DNA of 64,000 nucleotides, from assembly GCA_963791885.1 (NCBI GenBank), contig CAWBUL010000005.1:1364001-1428000 (forward strand), written 5' to 3'. Positions 55,062 to 63,747 of the stretch are shown here, piece by piece. The position numbers and the translations under genes are program-made. The stretch's first letter is position 1. Every line of letters begins with the position of its first letter. The notes beneath the pieces were generated by a model. The model saw only the letters and a list, made by a program, of their open reading frames with translations. It had not been told where the DNA came from and did no database searches. Source of the stretch: CAVSUZ01 sp963791885. Its GTDB lineage: Bacteria > Pseudomonadota > Alphaproteobacteria > Acetobacterales > Acetobacteraceae.

Positions 55062-55442
55062 TTACGGCGGCGGCGTAACGCCTGGGTTTAGAACTGTGCC
55101 GAAACGGTCGAGTGCCCTCTGTCCGTCTCGCTCTGGGTTGAGTGCATCAAGGTTATTTTGGACGCGCTGGAGCACATCGACGCAGAATTGAAGCGCGTCG
55201 CGCATATCGTACACAATCGAAGGATCTTCGTGAAATGCTTTCTCCAAGCGGCGTTGTATGGGATCTGCTAGCGCGGCGCGTTTCTGCCTGAGGGTCTCCC
55301 TCACCAGAAAGAAATCATCCACCGCATCCGAAAAGAAATCATCCACCGCATCCGACGCCATGTTGCTGCTAGCGCCGCGGCGCGCGAGAAGGCCATTCGT
55401 CAGCATGGCGGCGATGATCTCGTCAGCGTCGATGTCAGCCAT
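55062..55442 (-). CDS. Hypothetical protein, 126 aa
   Basis: ATG 55442 follows GGAGGAAAC. It contains an in-frame tandem duplication SDAVDDFF (22-24 bp repeat near 55308-55354), then a helical part (LRQKRAALADPIQRRLEKAF, MRDALQFCVDVLQRVQNNLD). The duplication may be recent. Family not recognised; otherwise intact. Confidence 0.6.
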   Translation of the reverse strand: MADIDADEIIAAMLTNGLLARRGASSNMASDAVDDFFSDAVDDFFLVRETLRQKRAALADPIQRRLEKAFHEDPSIVYDMRDALQFCVDVLQRVQNNLDALNPERDGQRALDRFGTVLNPGVTPPP

Positions 55443-55592
55443 CGAAGTTTCCTCCTTTCGGGTTCACCAGCCGGCCGGGCCTACCGTGCGAGCGCGGATT
55501 GCGCGAGTTCACCACCACTCAGGCCTGATCCAGCACCAGCCCGGCGCTCCTGAACAAAGGATCCGTCTGCCGCCGCAGCGTAAGCGGTGGCT

Positions 55593-57134
55593 TCAGACCA
55601 CGTTTGCCCAGGGGAGCAGCTGGTCGAGCTTTGACATGGGCCAGTGCTGGGCGATTTTGGTGAGGGTATCGGTCAAATAACGCTGTGGCTCGACACCGTT
55701 CAACTTGCAGGTTTCGACGAGCGAAGCGATGAGACCCCAGGCAGCTGCTCCCTCATCATGGCCCGCGAACAGGGCATTCTTGCGGTTCAGCGTGATTGGG
55801 CGAATGGCTCGCTCGACCGTATTGTTATCGATTTCGATAGTGCCGTCATCGAGGAACCGCGTCAGCCCGTCACGGCGCTTGAGGCCGTAGCGGATGATTT
55901 CGGCCATTTTGCCGCTCTGGGGCAGGAGCGGCAGCTTCTGCTCCAGCCAACGGAACAGATCGTCGATGAGTGGCACGGTCCTGACCTGACGCGCGGCACG
56001 ACGTTCCTCGGCACTCCGACCACGGAGCTCGGTCTCGATCTGGTAAAGCGCGGCAATCCGATTCAGGACCTCGGCAGCGATCGGCGCAGACCCGCCCTTG
56101 TTGATGTCAAAGAAGTCTCTTCGCCAATGTGCCCAGCAAAGAGCCAGGTCCAAGGGATCTTCCTTCCGACGGCCATCGGTCAGGGCGTTATAGCCGGTGT
56201 ATCCGTCCACCTGGAGAACGCCCTTGAAGCCGCGGAGTGCCTGACGCGCATATTCCCCAGCACGGCCTGGTGCATAAACGTAGACGACGCCGGGAGGATC
56301 AGGGCCGTTCCATGGCCGATCGTCGCGAGCGATTGCCCACAGATAGCCGGTCTTTGTCTTGCCACGCCCAGGATCGAGCACGGGCACCGTCGTTTCATCG
56401 CAGAACAACTTGGTCGATCGTTTCAGCAACTCCAGCATGCGCGCGACGATCGGCCTCAAGGCAAAGGCGCTGCGCCCCACCCAATCGGCCAGACAGGAGC
56501 GATCGATCCTGATGCCTTGGCGCTGCAGGATCTGGTGCTGGCGATACAACGGCAGATGGTCGGCATATTTGCTGACCAGGACATGGGCCAGCATCGCCTC
56601 GGTGGGTAGGCCAGCTTCGATGATATGCGGCGGCGCCGGTGCCTGGCTAACGCCCTCGCGACACGAACGGCAGCCATATTTCGGCCGACGGGTCACGAGG
56701 ACACGATGCTGGGCAGGGATAACGTCAAGGCGCTCGGATTTGTCCTCACCGATGACATGCAATGCTCCACCGCAGCAGGGGCAGATCTGGTTCTCGGGCT
56801 CGATGACGATTTCGACGCGCGGCAAATGATCCGGCAGATCACCGCGCTTGACGCCATGGCGTCTGACACGCGTCGCGTCCTGGCTCTCCGCTTTGGCTTT
56901 TGCCGCGGCAATTCCCGTCTCGAGATCCTCAAGCCCAAGCGCCATCTGTTCTGGCGGCAGCTGTTCTGAACTCTTGCCATACTGACGGCGGATATATTTA
57001 TCGAGGATGCGCTCGAGCCGCTCGATCTCTTCGTCACGATGCGATAGCGCTGCATCCTTCTCGGCCAGACTTGCCGTCAGGCGCTCGATCAGCGCATGAG
57101 CCTCAGCAAGATTTTGCGGCAGAGCGGCATCCAT
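55593..57134 (-). CDS. tnpC: IS66 transposase TnpC
   Basis: It is a complete 513-residue protein nearly identical to the copy at 26.5 kb, with the same zinc finger and DDE motifs. It differs at a few residues (for example LKRRDGLT versus LKHRDGLT, TCKLNG versus TCKSNG, TDTLTK versus TDVLTK). Both copies could supply transposase. Confidence 0.95.
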   Translation of the reverse strand: MDAALPQNLAEAHALIERLTASLAEKDAALSHRDEEIERLERILDKYIRRQYGKSSEQLPPEQMALGLEDLETGIAAAKAKAESQDATRVRRHGVKRGDLPDHLPRVEIVIEPENQICPCCGGALHVIGEDKSERLDVIPAQHRVLVTRRPKYGCRSCREGVSQAPAPPHIIEAGLPTEAMLAHVLVSKYADHLPLYRQHQILQRQGIRIDRSCLADWVGRSAFALRPIVARMLELLKRSTKLFCDETTVPVLDPGRGKTKTGYLWAIARDDRPWNGPDPPGVVYVYAPGRAGEYARQALRGFKGVLQVDGYTGYNALTDGRRKEDPLDLALCWAHWRRDFFDINKGGSAPIAAEVLNRIAALYQIETELRGRSAEERRAARQVRTVPLIDDLFRWLEQKLPLLPQSGKMAEIIRYGLKRRDGLTRFLDDGTIEIDNNTVERAIRPITLNRKNALFAGHDEGAAAWGLIASLVETCKLNGVEPQRYLTDTLTKIAQHWPMSKLDQLLPWANVV

Positions 57135-57201
57135 GGCGACTCGAGTAAATCACATTCCGACCGATTTGTGATCACCAATATCGTGTGTGAGCATCGAGCG
57201 A

Positions 57202-57555
57202 TCACAGCACTTCCTGCGGCGCACGCACACGCCGCACATGCACGCGCGTCCAATCGAGACCTTCGAATAACGTGGTCAATTGTGCCGGTGACAGACGCAT
57301 CACGCCTGCCTCAATCCGAGGCCAGCGGAACTTGCCATCCTCCAGACGCTTGGAGATCAACACTATGCCCGTGCCGTCCCAGAAGATCATCTTGATCCTG
57401 TCCGCGCGGCGCGCCCTGAAGACGTAAACAACGCCCGAATAAGGATCGGTGCCCAGTTCCTCTTTGACGATGGCAGCCAGGCCATCGATGCCTTTGCGGA
57501 AGTCGACGGGTTGGACCGCAACCATCACCCGAACAGGACCGGTCGGAAAGATCAC
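57202..57555 (-). CDS. tnpB: IS66 accessory protein TnpB
   Basis: It is identical in sequence to the copy at 26.0 kb (117 residues, starting at GTG 57555) and overlaps tnpA by 4 bases. Confidence 0.93.
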   Translation of the reverse strand: MIFPTGPVRVMVAVQPVDFRKGIDGLAAIVKEELGTDPYSGVVYVFRARRADRIKMIFWDGTGIVLISKRLEDGKFRWPRIEAGVMRLSPAQLTTLFEGLDWTRVHVRRVRAPQEVL

Positions 57556-57962
57556 CTGGCGGCCTTGAGTGCCCGGATGATCCTCTCAACCAGTGCAGCA
57601 TCAGCACCATCGTTGACCCGAACGGCAATCGGGCCCGCCTCGATCTCGATGATCGGCACCGCACCGGCATGCTTCGGCTTGGTCTCGGGCGGCAAGGGTC
57701 CGGCAGCCTCGACCGTGGCAAAGGCTGGGCCGCCCGTGAGAACAAGAGAGCCCTCGCGGGCGGCTTTCCGCCAAGCGTAGATCTGTGACGGCAGGACATC
57801 GTGACGGCGAGCAACCTGCGACACCATCGCGCCAGGCACCACACTCTCAGCGACAATCCGTGCCTTCGCCTCATCCGACCAACGGCGTCGGCGCTCCGCA
57901 CCGCTCAGAATTTCAATCCGGCGCGGTCGCTCCACAGACGAACCGTCGTTAACCACGTCCAT
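57552..57962 (-). CDS. tnpA: IS66 accessory protein TnpA
   Basis: This 136-residue protein has the same helix-turn-helix as copy 1. It differs at several positions (VVPGAMVSQVARRHD versus VVHGAIVSQVARRHD; VRVNDGADAA versus VWVNGGADAA), so copies 1 and 2 are not the most recent duplicates of each other, or have diverged in this gene. Confidence 0.88.
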   Translation of the reverse strand: MDVVNDGSSVERPRRIEILSGAERRRRWSDEAKARIVAESVVPGAMVSQVARRHDVLPSQIYAWRKAAREGSLVLTGGPAFATVEAAGPLPPETKPKHAGAVPIIEIEAGPIAVRVNDGADAALVERIIRALKAAR

Positions 57963-58224
57963 AACATCAGCTCTTGCCAACAGGACGACAAACTTGCCTC
58001 AGCTGACATTCATAAACGACGTGCCCCGTGCCACCGCTTACGCCGCAGCGTCCGCACCAGCGGGCCCATCCGGCGGCGATCGACAAGCCAGACCTTCGCT
58101 CCTGGCTCCCACGCACCGCCCGCAGCCTGCACCAGCGGAGCCAGGTCAGACGGGCACCGCACCGTCACCATCCGCCCCAGCGTGCCGAACTCCACGGGAC
58201 CGATGCGGTCAGGGATGCTCTGGC

Positions 58225-58304
58225 TCACGGCTCGGTCAGCAGCTCGTCCAGCGTCACCGGGCAGTCGGCCGGCACCGGCAGCGGCGGCATGCCGCCGACC
58301 AGTC
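58225..58304 (-). pseudogene. 3' end of an upstream gene, truncated
   Basis: The frame MPPLPVPADCPVTLDELLTE ends P-TGA, overlapping the GTG of the next gene. The 5' part is absent where sequence changes at about 58305. It shows the IS66-split gene was once part of an operon. Confidence 0.45.
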
Positions 58305-58609
58305 GAAAATGCCTTTCAACACGAATGAAAGTCCTCCCATCACGTCAATGAATTTCTACGGACGTCCGGAAAGCGATGAGGCGTTGGCCTAGGTCCAGCT
58401 TGACCGACGACCCTCGAAGGAACGCGCCGTTTGGGCCGACTGCCGCCTGCACATTCGGTGGCTGAAGTTCAGTGAGGGGTAAATCGATAGCTAAGGTGTA
58501 GGTGCCGCGCGGGTATGCAGCGCCCTCCATGCTGAATGGACCAGCGTGACCCTGCCCCCTGAAATGTCCCCGCTCTGAGCTAGCGTCCGTTCCCGCCAGG
58601 AGACGGAAG

Positions 58610-58876
58610 ATGAGGAAGAGCCGGTTCACTGAGGAGCAGATCATCGGTGTGCTGAAAGACCATCAGGCAGGACTGCCGGTAACGGAGCTGTGCCGCAAGC
58701 ACGGGATCAGCGACGCGACGTTCTACAATTGGCGATCGCGCTACGGCGGGATGGAGATCTCGGACGCCAAGAGACTGAAGGCTCTGGAAGAGGAGAACCG
58801 CAAGCTGAAGAAGCTGCTGGCGGAATCGGTGCTGGATGTGGCGACGCTGAAGGAAGCCTTGGGAAAAAACTTCTGA
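58610..58876 (+). CDS. IS3 OrfA
   Basis: The 88-residue protein has a helix-turn-helix (FTEEQIIGVLKDHQAGLPVT, CRKHGISDATFYNWR) and a leucine zipper (LKALEEENRKLKKLLAE). It ends at the slippery site. Confidence 0.95.
   Translation: MRKSRFTEEQIIGVLKDHQAGLPVTELCRKHGISDATFYNWRSRYGGMEISDAKRLKALEEENRKLKKLLAESVLDVATLKEALGKNF
58864..58870 (+). promoter_or_regulatory. A_AAA_AAC programmed -1 frameshift site
   Basis: The heptamer A AAA AAC lies in the OrfA frame at codons GGA AAA AAC just before the OrfA stop. It is the canonical slippery sequence that makes the OrfAB fusion transposase of IS3-family elements. OrfB is in the -1 frame. Confidence 0.85.
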
Positions 58877-59721
58877 CGCCCGGCTCGCGGCGGAAAGCTG
58901 TGATCTGGGCGATTGAAGAGAAGAGCTATTCGCAGCGGCGTGCCTGTTCGCTGCTGAGCATTGCACCGAAGGTGTTCCGTTACCTATCGCGCCGTGGCGG
59001 CGACGCTGCGGTTCGCACGCGGCTCCGCGCGTTGGCGGCCGAGCGGCGCCGGTTCGGATATCGGCGTTTGCATATTCTGCTGCGGCGAGAAGGGATCATG
59101 CTAAATCACAAGAAGCTGTTCCGGCTCTACCGCGAGGAACGACTGGTTGTGCGGCGGCGTGGCGGTCGCAAGCGGGCTTTGGGAACGCGCGCGCCAATGA
59201 CGTTGCCACAGGGTCCGAACCAGCGCTGGAGCCTGGACTTCGTCTCCGACGTACTGGCCGACGGCCGCCGCTTTCGGGTGCTTGTGGTGGTGGACGACTT
59301 CACCCGCGAATGCCTGGCGCTGGTGGTGGATACATCGCTGTCCGGTCGCAGGGTGGTGCGCGAACTCAATTACATCGTAGAACGGCGCGGCGCCCCCTTG
59401 CTGGTGGTCAGCGACAACGGGACCGAGCTGACGTCGCATGTGGTGCTGAGTTGGCGGCAAGATCGCGGTGTCGGCTGGCACTACATCGCCCCCGGCAAGC
59501 CAGTGCAGAACGCATTCGTCGAGAGCCTGAACGGTCGCTTGCGCGACGAATGCCTCAATGAGCACGTCTTCCAGGGCTTGCCCGCAGCCCGGAGGATCAT
59601 CGAAGCTTGGCGGGCCGACTATAATGCCCATCGGCCCCACACCAGCCTGCGTGGACTTACTCCGAACGAGTTCGCAACCCGGTCCAGGACGGACCACAAC
59701 CAGAACGGATTCTGGTTATGA
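58871..59721 (+). CDS. IS3 OrfB (transposase integrase core)
   Basis: OrfB is read after -1 frameshifting. The HTH_21-like part (KAVIWAIEEKSYSQRRACSL, GYRRLHILLRREGI) leads to the DDE core: RWSLDFVSDVLADGRRFRVL (first Asp), VVSDNGTELTSHVV (second Asp) and QNAFVESLNGRLRDECLNEH (Glu). The tail YNAHRPHTSLRGLTPNEF is standard. It is complete. Confidence 0.95.
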
Positions 59722-59908
59722 GTAAGGACAGTTTGGGGGCAGGGTCAAGCGGTAAATTGTCCTGAGCGAACCTCAATCTTGGCTTGCCCTAAAATCCTCT
59801 CGCCTTCTTCTAGAGACGCAATGGCTTGAAAGCCGTCTGGGAGATTGGTCTTACCAACAATAACGGGCTTGCCGCCGCCTTCCACGGCGACTTCGATCGA
59901 AACGTCAA

Positions 59909-59972
59909 GTCGGCCATGAGGCTGCCAGTGAAGTGCAATCGGAGGATCCGTTTGGGTTCGAGCGTCCAGGGC
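59909..59972 (+). repeat. 64-bp repeat shared with 40552-40615
   Basis: TCAAGTCGGCCATGAGGCTG through TTTGGGTTCGAGCGTCCAG is the same unit that forms the duplicated C-terminus of the protein at 40.3 kb and part of copy 2 at 46.2 kb. It occurs here without the rest of the 362-bp repeat, so it moves on its own scale. Confidence 0.85.
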
Positions 59973-60109
59973 TATGGCCTGAGTAAATCGCCGGGGCGGG
60001 TCTATTTCGCTTGCGGTTTTTGCAACTGCCTCCCCAACGAGGAGAGCAGTAGTCTGGGGCATCGATGTAGACGTGATTGGCCTTGAGCCGATCAAGGTCG
60101 TCTTAGTCG

Positions 60110-60730
60110 TTATACCTCAACTCCTTGGTCTGCCATGCCCCGCTTCACCCGCTGGACCGTGCTGGATCCGACGCCCAGCGTCCTAGCCACCTTCAGGATA
60201 CCCGCGCCGGACCTCAATTGATCTCTGATGGCCTTCTCCGTAGCAGCTGGAACAGGTGGCCGCCCGAGCCGCCTACCCTTCGCCCGCGCTCTGTCCAGTC
60301 CAGCGACCACTCGGGCCTGAATCATGCCTCGCTCGAACTCCGCGAATGCGCCGCAGACCTGATAGAACATGCGCCCTGCTGGCGTTGTTGTGTCGATGGC
60401 TTGCTGATGGAGGAACAGGTCTACGTGCGCGCCCTCAAGCTCGTGCAAGGTGTCCATCAGGTCGCGCAGCGACCGGCCGATGCGATCCAGTGTCCACGCC
60501 ATCACTACATCGAAGCGGCCCCGCGCCGCATCACGCAGCATCGCGTCAAGCTGCGGCCGCTTGTCCCGTCCCTTCGCGCCGCTGATCCCTTCGTCCGCAT
60601 ACTCCGTCACGATGATCCAGCCGCGCTGTTCCGCGACTGCGTGCAAGGCGAGCCGTTGGTTTTCGACGGTCTGTCCGTCTCAACTCACGCGCAGATACAG
60701 CGCGGCGCGACGTGGCTTCCTCGGTGACAT
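60110..60730 (-). pseudogene. Serine recombinase (resolvase), stop at codon 17
   Basis: ATG 60730 starts the same protein as at 1-427 but codon 17 is TGA (60682-60680), directly after the catalytic serine in LYLRVS. The rest is open: YADEGISGAKGRDKRPQLD, DRIGRSLRDLMDTLHELEGA and a helix-turn-helix end (GAGILKVARTLGVGSSTVQR). Read-through would give 206 residues. A restart would lack the catalytic serine. Confidence 0.9.
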
Positions 60731-60830
60731 GGCGCAGTTTCCTGAATGACCCGGCACCAGAACCATGCCGCAGATACATGCGGTAAACAACTGTTTTCAG
60801 CATGGGTAAGATGGGCGGTTTCGCCCACGC
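60303..60830. repeat. Direct repeat, copy 2 (resolvase unit)
   Basis: This matches 1-530 base for base with about a dozen changes. The two copies are about 60.3 kb apart in the same orientation. Homologous recombination between them would excise the intervening island as a circle. Confidence 0.8.
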
Positions 60831-61402
60831 GGGGCGCCGACTTGGGCAACCTGCATACAGGAGCGGCCTGCGCTGCCGCTACATGATTCCGGAGACCAAA
60901 CGGATTGTTCGTCTGATAAGGAGCCGCGGTCGGACCCCGAACCGGGGGCTGAGGTTCAACGTCGGTTCGGAGTTGTGGAAGTATGTCCTGCAATTCTTAA
61001 GTCCACGATCGCGCTATTACGTGTTTAGTCTTCGTGACCCGATGCCATTCCTGCACGACATAACGGGCGTTTTGCGAGATCGGGGCAGGCGTGCTTTGTG
61101 ACGGTTCAGCCCGAGCCGGCACCGATGATTAAGGCTTCGGGGTTGCTGACTATCGAAAGGCAGCTGCCAAGCGATAGGACTTCGTAGTCGTCCGTGAAGA
61201 ATCCTGAAATCGGGTCGCGTGAGTGGCCGACGCGATCAGGATGGAAGCCGTATCAGAGCCTGCTCGCGCGCCACGGCTGGCAGCAGCAGACACAAAAGAA
61301 CCGCTAGGTCATGAACTCATAAATCGGTAGCGCGGGCGCGGGCTAATTCAAGGTAACCCGAGGTCCTGCCATGAAGCCACGCCGCTACGAGATCACAGGC
61401 GA
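60831..61402. other. 572-base stretch without a confident gene
   Basis: A plus-strand frame to 61101 (YMIPETKRIVRLIRSRGRTP, GSELWKYVLQFLSPRSRYYV) is open but has no supporting family. No terminator or repeat is obvious. Confidence 0.4.
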
Positions 61403-61486
61403 TGATCGGGCACGGCGAGGCGGCAATCGCGGCTGTCCTGCAGCAGCTGAACCGCGAGGTGATGCGCAAGGCGCTCAAGCAGTAGC
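61403..61486 (+). pseudogene. DUF2384 antitoxin C-terminal remnant
   Basis: MIGHGEAAIAAVLQQLNREV, MRKALKQ matches the last 27 residues of the DUF2384 protein at 4.8-5.2 kb (AMIKDGEVAITAILQLLSRE). The 30 bases after the stop (GATACCGTAGCCGATACGAC) are shared too, so this is a duplicated locus. Confidence 0.75.
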
Positions 61487-61544
61487 CGGCTCAGGCGAGT
61501 GATACCGTAGCCGATACGACCGCCGAGGCCGCTCCGCGTTTCTT

Positions 61545-61850
61545 GTGCCGGGGCGTTACCCCGCCTGCGACGTGCCCATCCGAACGTCTGAGGCCTCTGG
61601 CGGGCTGCCTCGGTGGGTCGCCCCGCAGCTCACCAAGCTGGTCGAAGAGGTGCCGTCCGGCGATCAGTGGGCACACGAGATCAAACTCGACGGGCGACCA
61701 AATGCATGCGCGCCTCTCGCGAGGCCCGCATGCAGTTTCTGACCCGCACCGGGCTGGACTGGACGGACAAGTACGCTTCGACGGTCAGGGCGCTATCGGC
61801 TCTCCCAGTTGAGGAAGCCCGGAGCTTGAACTCGTTCTGTTCGGACGCGT
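61545..61850 (+). pseudogene. ATP-dependent DNA ligase (LigD-like) fragment
   Basis: The frame reads ASGGLPRWVAPQLTKLVEEV, PSGDQWAHEIKLDG with the nucleotidyl-transfer lysine in EIKLDG. After a frame change it continues LTRTGLDWTDKYASTVRALS, ALPVEEA. It is the start of the ligase domain of LigD-type enzymes; the rest is missing and the next gene begins. Confidence 0.75.
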
Positions 61851-61862
61851 CAGTTGACCATA

Positions 61863-62654
61863 ATGATTGCCCCGACGGTGCACTTCGTGTATCCACGCCC
61901 CATCATCTCCAATCCGGTTTGCTATCGTATGATTGCTCGGCTGCTCTATCGCCACGATCCGGCTTATCATCTGCGCACGTGGAAGGCCGCCAAACACTGG
62001 CTGCCTGATGTCCTCGCATCGATCGAAATTGACGAGCTGTTGAAAATTCGGCGCAATGCGCGAGCCAAGATCAACAATCTGCATTACCTCAAATACTTCA
62101 ATGTGGAAGGATATGTGTGGGAGCATCTGCAGCGAGCCATCTTCCTGGGGCTGCATAACGTTCCGCAGGACGTACTCGATATCGGCACTGGCTTCGGATA
62201 CTTCCCTTATATTTGTATGTTCTTCGGCTGTCGGGTCAAGGCGACCGACTTGCCTGGCCTGCCCCTATTCGACGAGGTAACCAACTTTCTCGGCGTAGAC
62301 AAAATTTGCCATCCAATCGAACCTTTCCAACCACTGCCTCAGCTTGGCATGAAATTCCACATTATCAATGCCGCGCGTGTCGCTTTCGCGTGGAAATCAA
62401 ATCTAATCGATCGCTGGGGACCCGAAGAATGGGATTATTTCTTCACGGACGTCGTCACCAATCAGCTTCATCCCGGCGGTCGGCTGTTTGTCGACCTGAA
62501 TTACCACGCGGAACACGGCGGTTTTCTGTCGCCAGGGGTTGACATTATCATCCGTAAGCATGGTGGCCGGCGCCGATGGGGCCGCATTATCTTACGCAAG
62601 ATGCCAGCCGTCGCTTCGGCCAAAGACACGTCGCGAGCTGAGGTGGTGGCCTGA
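61863..62654 (+). CDS. SAM-dependent methyltransferase, 263 aa
   Basis: ATG 61863 (or 61854) lies right after the ligase fragment. The methyltransferase loop is VLDIGTGFGYFPYICMFFGC, followed by RVKATDLPGLPLFDEVTNFL (acidic residue of motif II) and WGPEEWDYFFTDVVTNQLHP with GGRLFVDLNYHAEHGGFLSP. The C-terminal end is basic. It is intact, AT-richer than the flanks and probably belongs to a surface-glycan set. It is followed by an FkbM fragment. Confidence 0.75.
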   Translation: MIAPTVHFVYPRPIISNPVCYRMIARLLYRHDPAYHLRTWKAAKHWLPDVLASIEIDELLKIRRNARAKINNLHYLKYFNVEGYVWEHLQRAIFLGLHNVPQDVLDIGTGFGYFPYICMFFGCRVKATDLPGLPLFDEVTNFLGVDKICHPIEPFQPLPQLGMKFHIINAARVAFAWKSNLIDRWGPEEWDYFFTDVVTNQLHPGGRLFVDLNYHAEHGGFLSPGVDIIIRKHGGRRRWGRIILRKMPAVASAKDTSRAEVVA

Positions 62655-62679
62655 TCGCCAGTCAGGCCATTCAGGTCAA

Positions 62680-63000
62680 GAGAAGGGTGCGTTAGAGGCT
62701 GACCCGACGACGTTCGCCGTGTTGCGGCGTAATGTCGAGCAAATCAGCTTAGCGCACAATTGTGCCTTGGGCGATAGGGACGGCACAGCCGATTTTTATG
62801 TCGGGAATTCCGATGGATCGTTGTTGATGAGCACCATCGAGAGGCGCGGAGGAGGCGAGCGCATTACGGTGCCGATGCATCTTCTTTCAAGCTATGTGAA
62901 GGATCGCGTGGATTTGCTGAAAGTTGATGTTGAGGGTGCTGAGCATGGGGTTTTGGAAGATCTAGGCCGTGACCGGATCGGGGGCGCTTTCTTATCGGAT
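62680..63000 (+). pseudogene. FkbM-family methyltransferase fragment
   Basis: The frame reads ADPTTFAVLRRNVEQISLAH, NCALGDRDGTADFYVGNSDG, SLLMSTIERRGGGERITVPM and VDLLKVDVEGAEHGVLEDLG. This is the central and C-terminal FkbM core with the conserved DVEGAE. Both ends are lost; the last matching residue is near 62985. Confidence 0.82.
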
Positions 63001-63199
63001 CGGGGCGCGCGGGTGTGGTTTCGGTTGGCGGCCGTTGGTACATGATACCGGACGCGTTGCGCTGCAAATAGCACCACCTCAGAGAACGCCGAGCCGGGTT
63101 AAACTGATCTGGAGGGGGCTTTGGGGGGTAGCGGCGACCGGCGGTGACGATATTCGGTCGTCAGTCCGCGCTCCGGTGCCGACGACTAAGAACGCCAGG

Positions 63200-63364
63200 C
63201 TATTTCTTCGCGTTCAGCCGCGCCAGCGCCTCGTTAAGTCTTGCTAGTGCTTTAGCCACATACGGGGCTGCGGTCTTCTTCGCTTGCTCCAGTGCCGGGC
63301 TTTTCCATAGCTTCGCAAGCCGTTCGGCTAGATCCCCAAGCGTGGTTTTCTCGGGATTTTTCAT
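63200..63364 (-). CDS. Micro-protein, 54 aa
   Basis: ATG 63364 overlaps the upstream stop (ATGA). MKNPEKTTLGDLAERLAKLW, KSPALEQAKKTAAPYVAKAL, ARLNEALARLNAKK is a highly helical, amphipathic, basic protein. The codon use is consistent and the frame is complete. It may be a DNA-binding or complex-scaffold small protein. Confidence 0.55.
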   Translation of the reverse strand: MKNPEKTTLGDLAERLAKLWKSPALEQAKKTAAPYVAKALARLNEALARLNAKK

Positions 63365-63516
63365 CGCGGTAGTTTAGCAAACCGGAGCCGCTCACCCAAG
63401 GGCGGTTCCTGGTAGCGGCTCACCAGTTCTTGCCATAACCGGTTGCGCGCCTCATTGCGCCGTAGGCGCGCCTCCGGATCGTCCGAGGCTTTAGGTGCGG
63501 CATTGCGCGCGCCCAC
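63361..63516 (-). CDS. Micro-protein, 51 aa, coupled to the 54-aa gene
   Basis: GTG 63516 starts a frame ASDDPEARLRRNEARNRLWQ, ELVSRYQEPPLGERLRFAKL, ending PR-TGA. A helix similar to that in the small frame at 55 kb (AHQARGDAADRLWREMVASV) suggests a family. It overlaps the 54-residue gene. Confidence 0.45.
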   Translation of the reverse strand: MGARNAAPKASDDPEARLRRNEARNRLWQELVSRYQEPPLGERLRFAKLPR

Positions 63517-63747
63517 GATGCGTACTGCGTGGCTGACCTTGGGCTTCCTGACCCGTCACGCGCGGGCGCAACTCGGCTCGGTGGCCGGGTCTCGACGATG
63601 TGGGGGTGGCGAGTCAGCACCGCCGCCATATCGGCACGGAAACGATCAACCGTCCTCAGATTTTACTCGGCGGCCTTTCTGCCGGACATGCTGCATCGCG
63701 GGATAGCGCGGGTGGAGTGCCAACCCGCAATTCCCCTCCTTCGATCG

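Larger units (their letters stand above)
55580..58041 (-). mobile_element. IS66-family element, copy 2 (2462 bp)
   Basis: The ends are the same as copy 1. The 8-bp target duplication GCCGCAGC lies at 55572-55579 and 58042-58049. Orientation is opposite to copy 1, so recombination between them would invert the ~27.6 kb in between. Confidence 0.95.
55519..58228 (-). pseudogene. Conserved plasmid-type hypothetical gene, split by IS66
   Basis: The N-terminal part (GTG 58228 to 58042) reads RIGPVEFGTLGRMVTVRCPS, LVQAAGGAWEPGAKVWLVDR, RRMGPLVRTLRR. After removing IS66 and one copy of the duplication it continues in frame as QTDPLFRSAGLVLDQA with a TGA at 55519. The reconstructed protein has about 77 residues. 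It starts inside the end of another gene (GTGA overlap). Confidence 0.8.
58546..59747 (+). mobile_element. IS3-family element (1202 bp)
   Basis: The ends TGACCCTGCCCCC / GGGGGCAGGGTCA are inverted. A 4-bp AGCG flanks each side (58542-58545 and 59748-59751), consistent with IS3-type duplications and with exact rejoining of the host gene. Confidence 0.9.
58345..59913 (-). pseudogene. Hypothetical exported-type protein gene, split by IS3
   Basis: The upstream piece (59913-59748) reads SIEVAVEGGGKPVIVGKTNL, PDGFQAIASLEEGERILGQA, KIEVRSGQFTA. The downstream piece (58545-58345) continues as GPFSMEGAAYPRGTYTLAID, LPLTELQPPNVQAAVGPNGA, ending VEIH. Removing IS3 and one AGCG restores the frame exactly. 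It resembles small beta-domain proteins with the NLPDG...GP pattern. Its N-terminus is lost at the 64-bp repeat. Confidence 0.7.

Noticed and set aside
55644..56609. 321-codon frame antisense to IS66 tnpC (also at 26980-27945)
   Set aside because: It is the mirror of a real DDE transposase in a GC-rich sequence and shows no family motif.
60802..61101. 99-codon frame after the second resolvase
   Set aside because: No ribosome-binding site, no recognisable family; kept only as a note in the intergenic entry.
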